NCBI GenBank assembly: GCA_963843465.1
Contig: CAWJKP010000001.1
Coordinates: forward strand, 62,001 to 126,000
Direction of reading: 5' to 3'
DNA from: CAWJKP01 sp963843465
Lineage (GTDB): Bacteria; Planctomycetota; Planctomycetia; Pirellulales; Thermoguttaceae
DNA length: 64,000 nucleotides
Positions 31,184 through 40,056 of this stretch are shown here, in pieces; position 1 is the first letter of the stretch; the number at the start of each line of letters is the position of its first letter. The notes under the pieces were generated by a model. The model saw only the letters and a list, made by a program, of their open reading frames with translations, searched no databases and had not been told where the DNA came from. The position numbers and the translations under genes are program-made.

Positions 31184-33916
31184 CTATTTGGTCTTGCTCT
31201 GCCGGGCAGGGCGCCTCGAGTCGGTGTGCTGCGGCGGATACTGCGTGATATCGGAGCGGTCTTTCCCGTCCGGCAGGGCAACCTTCAGGTCGAACGGCGC
31301 GAAGCGGACGAAGTCCCAGACCTGCACCTCGCTCACCGACAAACTCCGCGCCGGCGTAATCCGGAAGCGGACGTAACGGGCCTCGACGGGCCGGGCGGGG
31401 ATCAGCAGGTAATTGGGACCGCGCAGGGTCTCTTCGTCGGGCCAGGCATAGTTGACCGGAATGTCTTTCCACCGCAGTTTGAAGCTCAGCGGGCCCTGGC
31501 TGACGTATTGCTCGCCGCTGACCGAGGTCAGCACCTCAATGCGGTCCTTCACCTCGCCGGCCAGCGCGTCCCAGAAAGGCCACCCGCCGGTCTGGATGCA
31601 AAAGGCGCCGCACGTTTGCAGCTTGCCCAGGTCCACCGTCACGACCGGCTTGTCGCCCTCGTTCCAGAGCGCGCCATACTGGTAGGCGCCGCCTCCCGTA
31701 TAGGGTGAACCCACGATGCCGTCGGTGAGGATCTTGCCGTCGGGATCGCCGGCCCCCCAGCCGTTGCGGGAGGGCACCGAGCAGGTATAGGGCTTGCCCT
31801 CCGCCAGGTTCTTGCCGTAGCTCACCCAGCGGTCGCGGAACTTCTCGCCGCCGACGTCCTTGCCGTCGGAGTAGCCGTACTTGACGGGGGCCGCGCCCGC
31901 TTCGCCATCGGCAAGACGCAGCCGCAGCGACTCGACCGCAGGGTGGTCCGCGCCGCCCACGTCGATCGTGTAGGTGAACGGCAGCTTCTCCACCCGTTGC
32001 CTATGGCTTCGCGTCACCAGCGAGTAATCTTCCTGCCGCTCTTTCCAGGTGAAGGTTACATCGAGCGGTTTGAACGAAACATCCTCCGGCGGGTAATCGG
32101 CCTCCATCCGCACCGCGTAGAGACTACACTCGTTGGAGCCGGCGTTGTAGGCGTTCCAGCGATACTTGAACAACACCGAGCGGGCGCCGGCGGGGACGTT
32201 GTCGACTCGCTCGTAGTGGATCACGTCCCAGGGCTTGTTGGTGTCCGTAAGCGAGTAGCTTTGAGTCCAGGTCTTGCCGCCGTCGAAGGAGTGCAGGAAG
32301 TCGATGTGGGCGTTCTGCCCGCGGTTGTAGAGCCGGCCGCCGTAAGTGATCCGGCGGATCGGCCGGGGCGCGTCGAGTTTGAAGACGACATAAGCCTCTT
32401 CGCGGCCCTTTTCCGCGAACATCGTGCCCATGTAGCCGGGATGGCTGGGGGCCGTCTTCACGTTCTTTTCGTCCACTGCGTAGGGCTTGTACCCTCGGCC
32501 CTCCAGATCGGGCCAGAGGACGGTCGACTCCGTGGGGTCGCCCGCGCCGACGTACACGAGGTTGCGGCCGAGCCTCAGTCCCGGCTGCGTTTTGCTGTTG
32601 AGCATGGTGACCGTCTCGAACGAGATCCGCAGGAGCCGGGCGTCCGCGGCGGCGGCCTTTCCCAAAAGGCGGACTTTCACCAGCACCTCGTAGGAGCCGT
32701 TGACCTCGTCGATAGCGCGGATTTCCGCGGGAATCTCGCCCGTCTTGTCGGCGGCCCAGACGTCCTTCCACCGCAAGCCGTTGGTGGTGCTCAGGGAGAT
32801 GGCCGCCTGATCGCCTTGGCTGTGCCGAAGGAGGCCGGCGCGGATCGTCATGCTGGTGATCACGTTGGCCCCCTCGATCTTGAAGATCACCTCGCCGGGC
32901 TGGCCGGCCAGCGCAGGCTCGACGCCGGCGGGCAGTGCGGCGCGGACGGCAGTCATCGCGTGGGCGTTTTCCGCCAGGCCGGCGGGCGTCAGCGGCGGGC
33001 TCCAGGTGCGAACTCCGTTGCCGCGGATGCCGTAGCGCGGGTTGACGGCCTCGGGATCCTTGCCCTCGTTGGGAACGTAATACGCCCGGTCGGACCGGCA
33101 GCTTTGATTCTCGCCCCGCCGGGCCTGGCCCGGGTTGCCGTCGTCCAGGCGGTGGTAGTACCGCGTGTAGGCTTCGCCCTGGCGGAGATTGAGGACATAG
33201 CGGTGGCCGAGGTCCCAGTTGTTGTAGTAGTAGCGATATTTCAGGCCCCGCGGGTTGAAACAGTGGTATTCCTCGGTCAGGGACCGCATCGTGTCGCTCC
33301 CGGTCAAGAAGCCGTTGGCGCTGGTGGAGTTCAGGCAGTGGTAGCGGGCGACGTGGCCGGGCTCTCTCTTGCCGCCGCTGGCCCGGCACGCGCCGTCGGC
33401 GCCGATATCCTCCACGCCGGCAATCGTGGCGCCGTCGCAGAGCGTGTAGAGGGCCGACAACGAACTGTCGTACATGTGGTAGCGGCCGTCGTACTCCACT
33501 TCCGGCACCGTGTGCATGCTGATGTCCCAGAACTTCACCTTCAGCCCCATCGCGCCCCAGATCGCGCAGTTGGTCCCGGCAATCGTGCTGCACATCGTGT
33601 AGCCGTAGTCGTTGAACTGGCGGATGGGGTCGGTCAGCTCCTGGCCGTGGAGGATCATCGGCGCCGTCTGGCGGCGGGCGATATGGTTCCAGTACCAGAT
33701 CGCCCAGCACTTGTCTTTGGTCTGCGGCCAGGCGGACGTGATGCTGTGGATCATGCTGCCGATGTCCGTGTAATCCGGGTTGGCGTCCGTGACCACCTTG
33801 AGGTTGCAGACCTCCGCCCGGGCCGAAGTGTTTCCCACAAGCGCCGCCAGCGCCACCAGAAGCGGAGCCAAAGCGGCGGGCGCAACGATCGCGCGAACCG
33901 GGTGCGTAAGTCTCAT
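31184..33916 (-). CDS. Large secreted protein with transglutaminase-like and discoidin-like regions
   Basis: 910 residues. The signal peptide is about 1-34 (ALAPLLVALAALVGNTSARA). The N-terminal part has DKCWAIWYWNHIARRQT, NCAIWGAMGLKVKFWDIS and EVEYDGRYHMYDSSL, which resembles the Cys-His-Asp order of transglutaminase-like folds, but this is only a resemblance. The middle is beta-rich (YGGRLYNRGQNAHIDFLHS). The C-terminus (about 735-880) resembles an F5/8 type C (discoidin) domain: VTVDLGKLQTCGAFCIQTGG, then ARYVRFRITPARSLSVSEVQ. It is probably exported and carbohydrate- or surface-binding. The role is unknown. Confidence 0.7.
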   Translation of the reverse strand: MRLTHPVRAIVAPAALAPLLVALAALVGNTSARAEVCNLKVVTDANPDYTDIGSMIHSITSAWPQTKDKCWAIWYWNHIARRQTAPMILHGQELTDPIRQFNDYGYTMCSTIAGTNCAIWGAMGLKVKFWDISMHTVPEVEYDGRYHMYDSSLSALYTLCDGATIAGVEDIGADGACRASGGKREPGHVARYHCLNSTSANGFLTGSDTMRSLTEEYHCFNPRGLKYRYYYNNWDLGHRYVLNLRQGEAYTRYYHRLDDGNPGQARRGENQSCRSDRAYYVPNEGKDPEAVNPRYGIRGNGVRTWSPPLTPAGLAENAHAMTAVRAALPAGVEPALAGQPGEVIFKIEGANVITSMTIRAGLLRHSQGDQAAISLSTTNGLRWKDVWAADKTGEIPAEIRAIDEVNGSYEVLVKVRLLGKAAAADARLLRISFETVTMLNSKTQPGLRLGRNLVYVGAGDPTESTVLWPDLEGRGYKPYAVDEKNVKTAPSHPGYMGTMFAEKGREEAYVVFKLDAPRPIRRITYGGRLYNRGQNAHIDFLHSFDGGKTWTQSYSLTDTNKPWDVIHYERVDNVPAGARSVLFKYRWNAYNAGSNECSLYAVRMEADYPPEDVSFKPLDVTFTWKERQEDYSLVTRSHRQRVEKLPFTYTIDVGGADHPAVESLRLRLADGEAGAAPVKYGYSDGKDVGGEKFRDRWVSYGKNLAEGKPYTCSVPSRNGWGAGDPDGKILTDGIVGSPYTGGGAYQYGALWNEGDKPVVTVDLGKLQTCGAFCIQTGGWPFWDALAGEVKDRIEVLTSVSGEQYVSQGPLSFKLRWKDIPVNYAWPDEETLRGPNYLLIPARPVEARYVRFRITPARSLSVSEVQVWDFVRFAPFDLKVALPDGKDRSDITQYPPQHTDSRRPARQSKTK

Positions 33917-34042
33917 AGGAGGGTCCTTGTGGGGAAGGTCAGGGCAGGGTCTGTCGAGGCGGGAACAACCACGAGGTTGGTGATTCCAACGTCAGCCTAC
34001 TTCGTGGGCTCGGTCGATGTCAAACAACGATGCCGCGGGAAA

Positions 34043-34087
34043 GGTAGGGTGGGACAAGGCCGCCGTGGCGGCCGCCGGCCCACCAGG
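34043..34087. repeat. Family E repeat arm (GTAGGGTGGGACAAGGCCGC)
   Basis: A single arm that includes the GGCCGCCGTGGCGGCCGCCG hairpin and ends in CCCACCAG. Complete two-armed copies are at 46969, 50071 and 58074. Confidence 0.75.
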
Positions 34088-34158
34088 AGCCGCTGGCGGT
34101 TGGTGGGCGTGATGAGTTTTGACGGACAACTTGAGTAATCGTGCGCTCTCCCACCAAA

Positions 34159-34224
34159 TCGTAAGCGCGAAGCGTAAGCGAGGGAGGGCGAACGCTTTCC
34201 CTCGCTTACGCTTCGCGCTTACGA
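34159..34224. repeat. Palindromic repeat, family F variant
   Basis: The arms TCGTAAGCGCGAAGCGTAAG and CTTACGCTTCGCGCTTACGA are perfect complements. Confidence 0.8.
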
Positions 34225-34485
34225 CTGGCCGAGTATGCCTCTCTTGTTCGTCAAAACCCATCAGAATGTTCGGGTACGCGAGTGTTACCCTGATTTGAAC
34301 CAAGCCCCGGCGCACAGCTTATCCTTCAGCATAACACCTTGTCCCGTAACATGTTACGTTATGCTGAAGCACAACCTACCGGGCATTGGCCACCGACCAC
34401 CGGCGACTAGCGCCTTGCATCTTTTGTCCGAACTGTCAATAGTGGAGGATAGTATCGAGTATTTCTCGTGCCGTGGAGGTCGATC

Positions 34486-36225
34486 ATGTCGAAACGACTA
34501 GCGTGCCGTGGCCGGCTGGCGCCGGCGGTGCTCGTGGGGTTCTTTGTGGCGGCCTGCGTGCTGGCCGTCCCGGTGGAGGCGCAGAACCCGGACCCGGCGG
34601 CGATCCGGGCGCAAATTGCCGCGGGCGAGTTCGCCCCCGCACTGGCCGCCGTCCAGGGCATCGCCAATCCCCAGGCCCGCGACGGACTGCTGGCGGAAAT
34701 CGCCCAGGCCCAGGCCCAGGCCGGACTCCAGGACCAATCCCTGCACACGGCCGGCACGATCGGCGACGACCGGGCGCGGCGCAGGCGCTCCAGCAGATGG
34801 CGGCCGTGCCCGTCGGCGGCCAAGGCGGCGCGGGCCAGGCCGACTTCGATTCGCTGATCGACCTGATCACCTCGACCGTCCAGCCCACCACCTGGGACGA
34901 CGTCGGCGGGCCGGGCTCGATCGCCCCTTTCCCCACCGGCGTCTACGTCGATCCCCAGGGCATCCTCCGCCCCCTGCTGAGCGACGAGTCGGGCAGCGCC
35001 CTGGCCTCGCTCCACGACGCCAGCGCTCCCAAGGCCGGACAGGAAAACGTCCGCCGCGCGTCGCCGCTGCGGATGATCTCCCTGCCGCGGCTGGAAAAAG
35101 AGATCCAGTTGCGGCTGGCGGCCGGCCGCAAGCCGACCGAAGAGATGCTCGTGCTGGCCGGGCTCCAGCGGATCCAGTACGTCTTCGTCTATCCCCGGAC
35201 AGGCGACCTGGTCGTCGCCGGCCCTGCGGGCAACTGGAAGACGGGCGACGAGGACCTGATCGTCAGCAGCGACACCGGCCGGCCGGTCGTGCGGCTGGAC
35301 GACCTGGTCGTGCTGCTCCGTTACATGCAAAACAGCCGCGACATGACTTTCCGTTGCCTGATCACTCCCCGCCAGGAAGGCCTGGCCCGCGTGAAGGCTT
35401 GGCAAGAGAACTCGGCGAAACACCCGATCCAGGGCACGCCTGCCGGCCGCAAGGCATGGCTGGACCAGCTCCGCGCAGTTGGGCCTGCAAGACATCGAGG
35501 TCCTTGGGCTCGACCCGCGTACCCGCGCGGCCCGGATCATCGTCGAGGCCGACTACCGCATGAAGCTCGTGGGCCTTGGCTTGGAAAAGGGCGTGCCGGG
35601 CGTGCAGAGCTACCTGGCCTCGATCAAGCTGCGGCCCGGCGAGTCGCCGCCGGCGATGACCGTGCTCCGCTGGTGGTTCGTGCTGAACTACGACGCGGTG
35701 CGGGCCTCCCGCGACCGCACGGCCTACGAGATTTGCGGCCAGGGCGTGAAGGTGGAGAGCGAGAACGAGCGGCTGACGGCCGAAGGGAAGCGGATTCATA
35801 CGGGGCAGTCGGATGAATTGACCCGCAAGTTCGCCCGCAGCTTCACCGAGAATTTCCAGGCCCTTTGCGACAAGTACCCGATCTACGGCGAGCTGCGCAA
35901 CGTCTGCGACGTGGCCCTGGTCGCCTCGCTGGTCCGCGAAGAGGACCTTGCCGGCAAGGTCGGCTGGCACATGACCTGTTTCGGCAAGCCGGAGGCCTAC
36001 CGGGTGGAGCTTGGCCCGTCGCCGAAGACGGTGCAATCGGTGGCCAACTACCGCGTGGTGAACCAGAAGACGATCATCGCCGGCGTCAGCGGCGGCGTTC
36101 GCGTCGATCCGCAGCGGCTGGTGACCCAGCAGGCGGTCCAGATCGACGGCGGCCAGCAGTTGAGCGGAAAGCGGAAGGCCGTCGTCAGCCGGCCTGTTGC
36201 CCGCGATGCCTGGTGGTGGGATTGA
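34486..36225 (+). CDS. Secreted DUF1598-type protein (two frameshifts)
   Basis: The start MSKRLACRGRLAPAVLVGFF opens a signal peptide (about 1-32, ending PVEAQ). The body carries MISLPRLEKEIQLRLAAGRK and VLAGLQRIQYVFVYPRTGDL, which I recognise as the planctomycete DUF1598 pattern. The C-terminal part (IEVLGLDPRTRAARIIVEAD, then LRWWFVLNYDAVRASRDRTA) continues the family. Three frames are needed: the first breaks near 34785 and the second near 35478. Repaired length is about 580 residues, normal for these proteins. The function is unknown; export suggests a cell-envelope role. PpiC follows 140 bp downstream. Confidence 0.8.
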
Positions 36226-36245
36226 GGCGACGACCGGGCTCTTTT

Positions 36246-36352
36246 TGGAGTGCGGCGGCTTGTCGCCGCTTTGGATGCCGTGTTCCGTGCGGCCGGCAAT
36301 TGGCGGTGCTTTCGGACTTCTTAAAAAAGCGGCGACAGGTCGCCGCACTCCA
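36246..36352. repeat. Inverted repeat GGAGTGCGGCGGCTTGTCGC
   Basis: The left arm GGAGTGCGGCGGCTTGTCGC-CGCTTT faces AAAGCGGCGACAGGTCGCCG-CACTCC. Each arm folds on itself (GGCGGCTTGTCGCC). It lies just upstream of the PpiC gene and creates a misleading N-terminal extension of that ORF. Confidence 0.8.
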
Positions 36353-36364
36353 AAGGTCTCGCCC

Positions 36365-37399
36365 ATGATTGACCCGTTGCCTATCCGACGCCCGTGCCTC
36401 GCTCGGGCCGCCATTTGGCTCTTGGTTGCCGGGGGCACGTTGTTGGCCCGGGCGGAGACGGCGGCTTCCGGCGCGAGCTCGTCGGGCGCGGCGGAGAGCG
36501 CGGTCGTGGCCACGGTCGGCGGCGAGCCGGTCTATGCCAAGGAGGTGTCGCGGCTGTTGGGGGTAGTGGTTCACGGCAAGCCGGTCAATCCGCAGGCCTT
36601 GCCGGCCCTTCAGGCGCAGACGCTGGAGGAGATCGTCGATCGCCGGCTGGTGCTGGCCTATGCCCGGCGGACCAACCGCGGCGCCACGCCCGCGGAGCTG
36701 GAGGCGGCCTGGAAGGAGTTTCTGGCCAAGCTCCAGTCGCAGCGGCGAACGGCGGTCAATCCGCAGACTTTGCTGGCCGAGTATCTCAAGGGCCAGGGGA
36801 TCGTGCGGGCCGACCTGGATCGCCAGCTTCTTTGGAACGTGATTTGGGAAAAGTACCTCGCGCGCTACGTCACGCCGGACCGTGTGGCGGCCTATTTCCA
36901 GGCCCATCGGCGGGAACTGGACGGCACCGAGGCGCAGGCCGGCCAGATCCTGCTGAAGCCCGCCGCCGGGCCGGAGGCGATGGACCAGTTGTTGGAGAAG
37001 GCCCGGCGGGTCCGCGAGGAGATCCTCGCCGGCAAGATCTCCTTTGCCGACGCCGCCAAGCAGTATTCCTCCGGTCCCAGTGCCCGGCAGGGCGGCGAGT
37101 TGGGCTGGATCGGCCGTCACGGCGCCATGGGCGAGACCTTTTGCCGGACGGTCTTCGCCTTGGAGCCCGGCCAGGTGAGCGAGCCGGTGAAGACGCCCTT
37201 CGGCGTGAGCCTGATCCGCGTCGATCGCTACAGGCCCGGGCCCAAGCAACTGGCCAACGTCCGCAAGGCGATCCAAGAAGCCCTGGCCCGGGAGTTGATG
37301 GAGAAGCTGGCCGACGCCGAGCGTCCGACCACGCCCGTCATCTTCACCGGCAAGCTGCCCTGCTTCAAGCCCGGCACCCACGAGCTGGTCGTGCCGTAG
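36365..37399 (+). CDS. Exported PpiC-type (parvulin) peptidyl-prolyl isomerase
   Basis: 344 residues from the ATG at 36365, chosen because a signal peptide starts there (RAAIWLLVAGGTLLARAETA) and the upstream frame is repeat DNA. A SurA-like N-terminal helical region (about 40-185) includes VATVGGEPVYAKEVSRLLG. The parvulin domain follows (about 195-290): AGQILLKP, ILAGKISFADAAKQYSSGPS, GGELGWIGRHGAMGETFCR, VSEPVKTPFGVSLIRV. It should act as a periplasmic folding catalyst or chaperone. Confidence 0.9.
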   Translation: MIDPLPIRRPCLARAAIWLLVAGGTLLARAETAASGASSSGAAESAVVATVGGEPVYAKEVSRLLGVVVHGKPVNPQALPALQAQTLEEIVDRRLVLAYARRTNRGATPAELEAAWKEFLAKLQSQRRTAVNPQTLLAEYLKGQGIVRADLDRQLLWNVIWEKYLARYVTPDRVAAYFQAHRRELDGTEAQAGQILLKPAAGPEAMDQLLEKARRVREEILAGKISFADAAKQYSSGPSARQGGELGWIGRHGAMGETFCRTVFALEPGQVSEPVKTPFGVSLIRVDRYRPGPKQLANVRKAIQEALARELMEKLADAERPTTPVIFTGKLPCFKPGTHELVVP

Positions 37400-37443
37400 G
37401 GCGGGCCTCACCCGGTCCCTCTCCCGGAGGCAGAGGGGCAGCG

Positions 37444-37578
37444 CAACGGCACCAGGCGGCCAATCGCCTCCAGCAACGGCTCCGGATCGGAGAAGATGTT
37501 GTCGCCGACCCATGCGGGCCGGCGAACGACAATCACCTGGCAGTTTTCCAGCCGGGCGGCAATCGACGCCGGCCAATT
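37444..37578 (-). pseudogene. Partial copy of the cobK 3' end
   Basis: Bases 37444-37560 match cobK bases 38375-38491 with only two mismatches in 117, in the same orientation. The next 18 bases (AATCGACGCCGGCCAATT) match cobK near 38650, so the copy carries an internal deletion of about 158 bp joined at GGCGGC. It is not expressed as an enzyme. It lies on the far side of the DUF433/DUF5615 pair from cobK. Confidence 0.85.
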
Positions 37579-37589
37579 CGGCCCGCGTG

Positions 37590-37961
37590 CTATGGTCCTG
37601 GCCTAGGTCCGAGATTCCGTTTGCGATGCCGCCCAGGCTCGATGACGACAAACGAACATTGCAACTCTTGCTCGCCGTACAACGTCAAGACCCGCCCGAG
37701 TTCGGCATGCACAGCATTGCGGGTCGACGGCAGAATGCGTAGATAGATTACGCCCGGTCCGCCGCCTTGAACAAAGACGAGCGCCCCGAAATCACGGTCG
37801 CGAGTCACGAGGATTCGCCCCTGCTCATGGGCCACACGAAGCAACTCCACGTCCTCCGCTTGCGCCAGACCGAGTTGAGCGACGGGAACAACGTCATGCC
37901 CCAAGCCGCTCAGGAAGCCGATCGTGATGGCATAGACGTCTTGGTCGGCTAGGAAGTTCAC
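37590..37961 (-). CDS. DUF5615 family PIN-like toxin
   Basis: 123 residues from a GTG: MNFLADQDVYAITIGFLSGL, DVELLRVAHEQGRILVTRDRDFG. The acidic residues in LADQD and TRDRDF match the DUF5615 PIN-like nuclease core. The start overlaps the DUF433 stop (GTGA), the standard arrangement for this TA type. The C-terminal tail (RHRKRNLGPRPGP) is basic and ends just before the cobK fragment. Confidence 0.85.
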   Translation of the reverse strand: MNFLADQDVYAITIGFLSGLGHDVVPVAQLGLAQAEDVELLRVAHEQGRILVTRDRDFGALVFVQGGGPGVIYLRILPSTRNAVHAELGRVLTLYGEQELQCSFVVIEPGRHRKRNLGPRPGP

Positions 37962-38188
37962 GGCATCGTCGCGAGGCGGATATCTTCTGCGGCCACCACG
38001 TCAATCGCGTACTGGATGCACGCGCGAACGTCTTCTTGCTCCAAGTCGGGGTGGTAATCCCGGATGATCTCGGCAAAGGAGATGCCCTCGCGGACCAGCT
38101 CCAGGACGCTATGCACGGGAATCCTCGTCCCGGCCACGCAGGGCTTCCCAAAATGGATTCCTGGATTGACGGCGATTCGCGCTTTCAT
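37958..38188 (-). CDS. DUF433 family antitoxin
   Basis: 76 residues: MKARIAVNPGIHFGKPCVAG, TRIPVHSVLELVREG, DYHPDLEQEDVRACIQYAID. This is the complete DUF433 helix-turn-helix domain. It is paired with the DUF5615 toxin downstream. The pair is on the same strand as cobK and lies between the cobK stop and the copy of the cobK 3' end. Confidence 0.88.
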   Translation of the reverse strand: MKARIAVNPGIHFGKPCVAGTRIPVHSVLELVREGISFAEIIRDYHPDLEQEDVRACIQYAIDVVAAEDIRLATMP

Positions 38189-38338
38189 GGTTCCTCCTTA
38201 CCGGCTTTCGTCCGGATCGCGCCCTCCGGGACATCGGCTTGTTCGTCAGCTTCCGTGCTGCTTTGGTTGGATCAGCGCCATCATTATATCCGACGATAGG
38301 GAAGCGGAAAATCGGCCGCCATCACTCCTCCGCCGGGG

Positions 38339-39280
38339 CTAACCCATACCTCTCCGTCCTGGGGATGGGGGCCTCAACGGCACCAGGCGGCCAATCGCCG
38401 CCAGCAACGGCTCCGGATCGGAGAAGATGTTGTCGCCGACCCATGCGGGCCGGCGAACGACAATCACCTGGCATTTTTCCAGCCGGGCGGCTTCGAGCTT
38501 CTCCGGCGTCCCGCCCGCGCTGCCGCTGTCTTTGGCCACCATCACGCCGATGCAAAACGTGCCGATCTGCCGCCGGTTCTCCTCGACGCTGAACGGCCCG
38601 CGGCCGGCGAGGATCCGCGACGGCTCGATGCCCGCGCGAAGGCAGGCGGCGATCGACGCCGGCCAATCCAGCACCCGCACCACCAGCGCCAGTCCGGTCC
38701 GCCGCGACTGTTGGACGTACTCCGCGAGGTTCTTCGAGCCGATCGTCAACAGCACCGGCCTGCCGCACTGGAAGGCTTCCCGGGCGGCTGTGGCATGATC
38801 GGCGACCACCTGCACGCCTTCCGCGCCGGACTGGACCGATCCCGGGCGGACGAAGGCCAGGTAGGGTATCCGGCATTGCTGGGCGACCGCGCGGGCGGTG
38901 GCGTGCAGCTTTTCGGCGTAGGGATGGCCCGCGTCGACGATCGCGCGAACTTGGCGAGCCTCGACCAGCGCGGCCAGCGCGGAGGCGTCCAACGCGCCCG
39001 ATCGGGTCTCGAAGCGGGCTTCCCCCTCTCCTTCCGGGAGAGGGTTGGGGTGAGGGGGAATCGCCGACGATCCCACCACTCCCATGAGGCCTTCGGAATC
39101 ACTGATGCCGGGTAGTCGCCCAGTCTCACGCGCGCTCCCCTCACCCCTGCCCTCTCCCGGAGGGAGAGGGGGCAAGAGCGGAACCTCCGTGGCCTGCGAG
39201 ACCAGCACGCGGTAGCCCGCTTCGGCCAACCGCCGGGCTAGCGGCTGAGCGTCGCTGGTGCCTCCCAAAAGTAAGATCAT
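38339..39280 (-). CDS. cobK: Precorrin-6A / cobalt-precorrin-6A reductase, with repeat-derived insert
   Basis: Reduces the corrin ring (CobK/CbiJ). Motifs are MILLLGGTSDAQPLARRLAE (start), AIVDAGHPYAEKLHATA, AFVRPGS, VLLTIGSKNLAEY and the C-terminal VMVAKDSGSAGGTPEKLEAA, then WVGDNIFSDPE. Residues about 34-98 (PLPPGEGRGEG...PHPNPLPEGEGE) are not part of the family; they come from two family H repeats and intervening DNA, in frame. The stop region also runs into repeat-like sequence (RPPSPGRRGMG). It overlaps the cobJ stop region by 4 bp. It is the last cobalamin gene of the cluster. Confidence 0.92.
   Translation of the reverse strand: MILLLGGTSDAQPLARRLAEAGYRVLVSQATEVPLLPPLPPGEGRGEGSARETGRLPGISDSEGLMGVVGSSAIPPHPNPLPEGEGEARFETRSGALDASALAALVEARQVRAIVDAGHPYAEKLHATARAVAQQCRIPYLAFVRPGSVQSGAEGVQVVADHATAAREAFQCGRPVLLTIGSKNLAEYVQQSRRTGLALVVRVLDWPASIAACLRAGIEPSRILAGRGPFSVEENRRQIGTFCIGVMVAKDSGSAGGTPEKLEAARLEKCQVIVVRRPAWVGDNIFSDPEPLLAAIGRLVPLRPPSPGRRGMG
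38987..39181. repeat. In-frame repeat block within cobK (two family H hairpins)
   Basis: Copies of CCCTCTCCTTCCGGGAGAGG near 39028-39048 and CCCTCTCCCGGAGGGAGAGG near 39151-39170, in opposite polarity context. Together they insert about 65 residues into CobK without breaking the frame. Confidence 0.75.
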
Positions 39281-40056
39281 AGCGTGTACCCCCGGGCGGT
39301 GACCAGCCAGGCGTCGATCCGGCGGGTGCTGCGGTTGCCGATGATCACCGTGGTCCGCATGTCCACTTCCTGCGCGGCGAGTTGTGAGAGGTCGGTAATG
39401 ACGATCCGCTGCTGCTCCCGCCCGGCCGCCGTGACCAGGCCCACCGGCGTGCTGCCGGGGCGGCAGGCGAGGAAGACCTCCACCGCGGCGTCGAATTGCC
39501 GCACGCGCCGGCGGCTGCGCGGATTGTAGAGACAGACGACCAGGTCCGCGCGGGCAACGGCCTCCAGGCGCTGGCGGATCACGTCCCAGGGCACCAAGAG
39601 GTCGCTGAGACTGATCACGGCGAAGTCCAACATCAGCGGCCCGCCCAAGGCGGCCGCGGCGGCGCTGGCGGCCGTCACGCCGGGGACCACCTCGATCGGC
39701 ACGCGAAAGCCTTCGGCCTCGGCCAGCTCGATGGCCAGTCCGGCCATCCCGTAGATACCCGCGTCGCCGGAGGAGATCAAGGCCACGGTCTGTCCCTCGG
39801 AGGCACGCCGCAGCGCGGTGCGGCAGCGCTCGGTCTCGTGGGTCATGCCCGAGGAAATCTGCTCCTTGCCGGCCAGCAGGTCGGCGATCGCTTCCAGGTA
39901 GCGGGAGTAGCCGACGACGACCTGGCTCTGGGCGATGGCCTCCACGGCGCGGAACGTGCGGTGCGACGGCCCGCCCGGTCCTATGCCGACGGCGAAAAGC
40001 TTTCCCGCGCGATCGCCACGGTCACCCCGTGATAGACGGTCTTGGGGAGTAGTAAT
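39277..40056 (-). CDS. cobJ: Precorrin-3B / cobalt-factor III C17-methyltransferase
   Basis: SAM-dependent methylation at C17 with ring contraction (CobJ/CbiH). Motifs are LFAVGIGPGGPSHRTFRA, VVVGYSRYLE, ALISSGDAGIYGMAGL, EVVPGVTAASAAAAALGGPL and DLVVCLYNPRSRRR. The family N-terminus lies upstream of the first in-frame ATG (39945) and no ATG, GTG or TTG precedes it within the open frame. GGAAGGAGG sits five bases before an ATT at 40056, so I take ATT as the likely start (259 residues); a sequence error at the start codon is the alternative. It overlaps the end of cbiG by 76 bp in another frame. Confidence 0.88.
   Translation of the reverse strand: MTTPQDRLSRGDRGDRAGKLFAVGIGPGGPSHRTFRAVEAIAQSQVVVGYSRYLEAIADLLAGKEQISSGMTHETERCRTALRRASEGQTVALISSGDAGIYGMAGLAIELAEAEGFRVPIEVVPGVTAASAAAAALGGPLMLDFAVISLSDLLVPWDVIRQRLEAVARADLVVCLYNPRSRRRVRQFDAAVEVFLACRPGSTPVGLVTAAGREQQRIVITDLSQLAAQEVDMRTTVIIGNRSTRRIDAWLVTARGYTL

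Larger units (their letters stand above)
33917..34485. other. Intergenic region with two repeats
   Basis: A 569-bp gap between divergent genes. It contains a family E arm (34043-34087) and a family F element (34159-34224). The stretch 34300-34480 has no repeats and may hold the promoter of the DUF1598 gene. No gene was seen. Confidence 0.5.

Noticed and set aside
31943..34138. 731-residue plus-strand open frame opposite the 910-residue secreted protein
   Set aside because: No motif, no signal peptide and biased composition; the minus-strand reading has a signal peptide and domain-like order.
36197..36364. 56-residue N-terminal extension of the PpiC gene
   Set aside because: It is encoded by the inverted repeat at 36246-36352 and hides the signal peptide that starts at 36365.
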